From contig JBLIOB010000095.1 of NCBI GenBank assembly GCA_047639575.1, forward strand, positions 1 through 14,131: 14,131 nucleotides of DNA. The letters are read 5' to 3'. Shown in pieces: positions 13,878 through 14,131 of this stretch. A model generated the notes under the pieces. The model had not been told where the DNA came from. It was given only the letters and a program-made list of their open reading frames with translations, and searched no databases. Positions within the stretch are counted from its first letter, which is position 1, and the number at the start of each line of letters is the position of its first letter. Source of the DNA: JBLIOB01 sp047639575. Lineage in GTDB: Bacteria; Bacteroidota; Bacteroidia; Flavobacteriales_D; Parvicellaceae. Made by a program: the position numbers and the translations under genes.

Positions 13878-13891
13878 GGTTCTGTCGCATT
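13878..13891 (+). repeat. IS6-like terminal repeat, fourth copy (14-base match)
   Basis: GGTTCTGTCGCATT, the first 14 bases of the MITE left end, then CAAT instead of AAT. It points rightward, as the left end of an element leaving the window, but the following sequence does not look like an IS6 transposase. Confidence 0.7.
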
Positions 13892-13893
13892 CA

Positions 13894-14131
13894 ATGCTTG
13901 GTTTCACTATAAAAGCGATTTGTGAATCGTGGGGAATTGATGAAAAAGAGGTAATTCAGGAAAGCATGATTGATTTAGTTAAAAGGAAGCCAATTGTTGA
14001 CACCTACACTAATGCCTTTGAGGGATCAAGACCTTATTCAGGCTTTATTTTGGAACGCAGGAAACCTAAAGAAGGTTATAAAGGGAACCCCCAAGCAGGA
14101 ACTACCTGTAAGGCAATTACCAATACTTTTT
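13894..14131 (+). CDS. Unrecognised open frame, truncated by the window edge
   Basis: An open frame of 79 codons from an ATG three bases after the terminal repeat to the right edge, starting MLGFTIKAICESWGIDEKEV. The amino acid pattern looks real: an amphipathic helix, then IDLVKRKPIVDTYTNAF, then a Gly/Lys-rich part (LERRKPKEGYKGNPQAG). No member of a known family comes to mind. The frame is open only to 13852 on the left, so the start may be native or supplied by the junction with the repeat, as for the tnpA fragment. If the latter, it is the 3' part of a gene cut by the insertion. Confidence 0.5.
   Translation, partial: MLGFTIKAICESWGIDEKEVIQESMIDLVKRKPIVDTYTNAFEGSRPYSGFILERRKPKEGYKGNPQAGTTCKAITNTF

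Overview
This window looks like most of a low-GC plasmid, or an integrated plasmid remnant, from a Bacteroidota host, perhaps Cytophagales or Flavobacteriia. That placement is inferred from protein families (DUF3408-like ParA partner, DUF6922-like protein, Bacteroidota-type MobC, Rep_3 initiator), from the lack of Shine-Dalgarno sequences, and from several TAnnTTTG-like -7 elements.

Layout: (1) 1-3290, accessory cargo on the plus strand: the 3' part of a secreted M23 peptidase, a non-coding 271-bp stretch between perfect 33-bp inverted repeats, a ParE-type toxin-antitoxin pair, and a protein made only of helicase-associated (HA) repeats, ending in a strong terminator. (2) 3335-4330, a decayed mobilization module on the minus strand: mobC, a relaxase cut after its N-terminus, an oriT-like set of nested hairpins, and a seven-unit tandem repeat array. 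(3) 4414-7924, small regulatory genes: an XRE regulator with two operators, an unknown small protein, a DUF6922-like protein, and a hipBA operon. The XRE gene and hipA are each followed by a copy of one ~81-bp non-coding sequence. (4) 7925-9295, partition: nested palindromes (candidate centromere/operator), then parA and a DUF3408-like partner. (5) 9378-12665, replication: rep (Rep_3) overlaps a Toprim primase-like gene by ATGA. It is preceded by about 1 kb of iterons in two opposing orientations around an AT-rich stretch. (6) 12814-14131, a scrambled insertion zone: a 151-bp MITE with IS6-like ends, a tnpA (IS200/IS605) fragment truncated by it, two further copies of the same ends, a STAS-like (DUF4325) gene, and an unrecognised open frame running off the right edge.

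Rep, iterons and the Toprim protein should drive replication, parA and its partner segregation, and hipBA and parDE-like modules stabilization. MobC without a full relaxase suggests loss of autonomous mobilization unless relaxase is supplied in trans. I did not find an unmistakable new system. The least explained signals are the duplicated 81-bp sequence, the 33-bp inverted repeats, the opposed iteron arrays and the 8-nt-periodic array.
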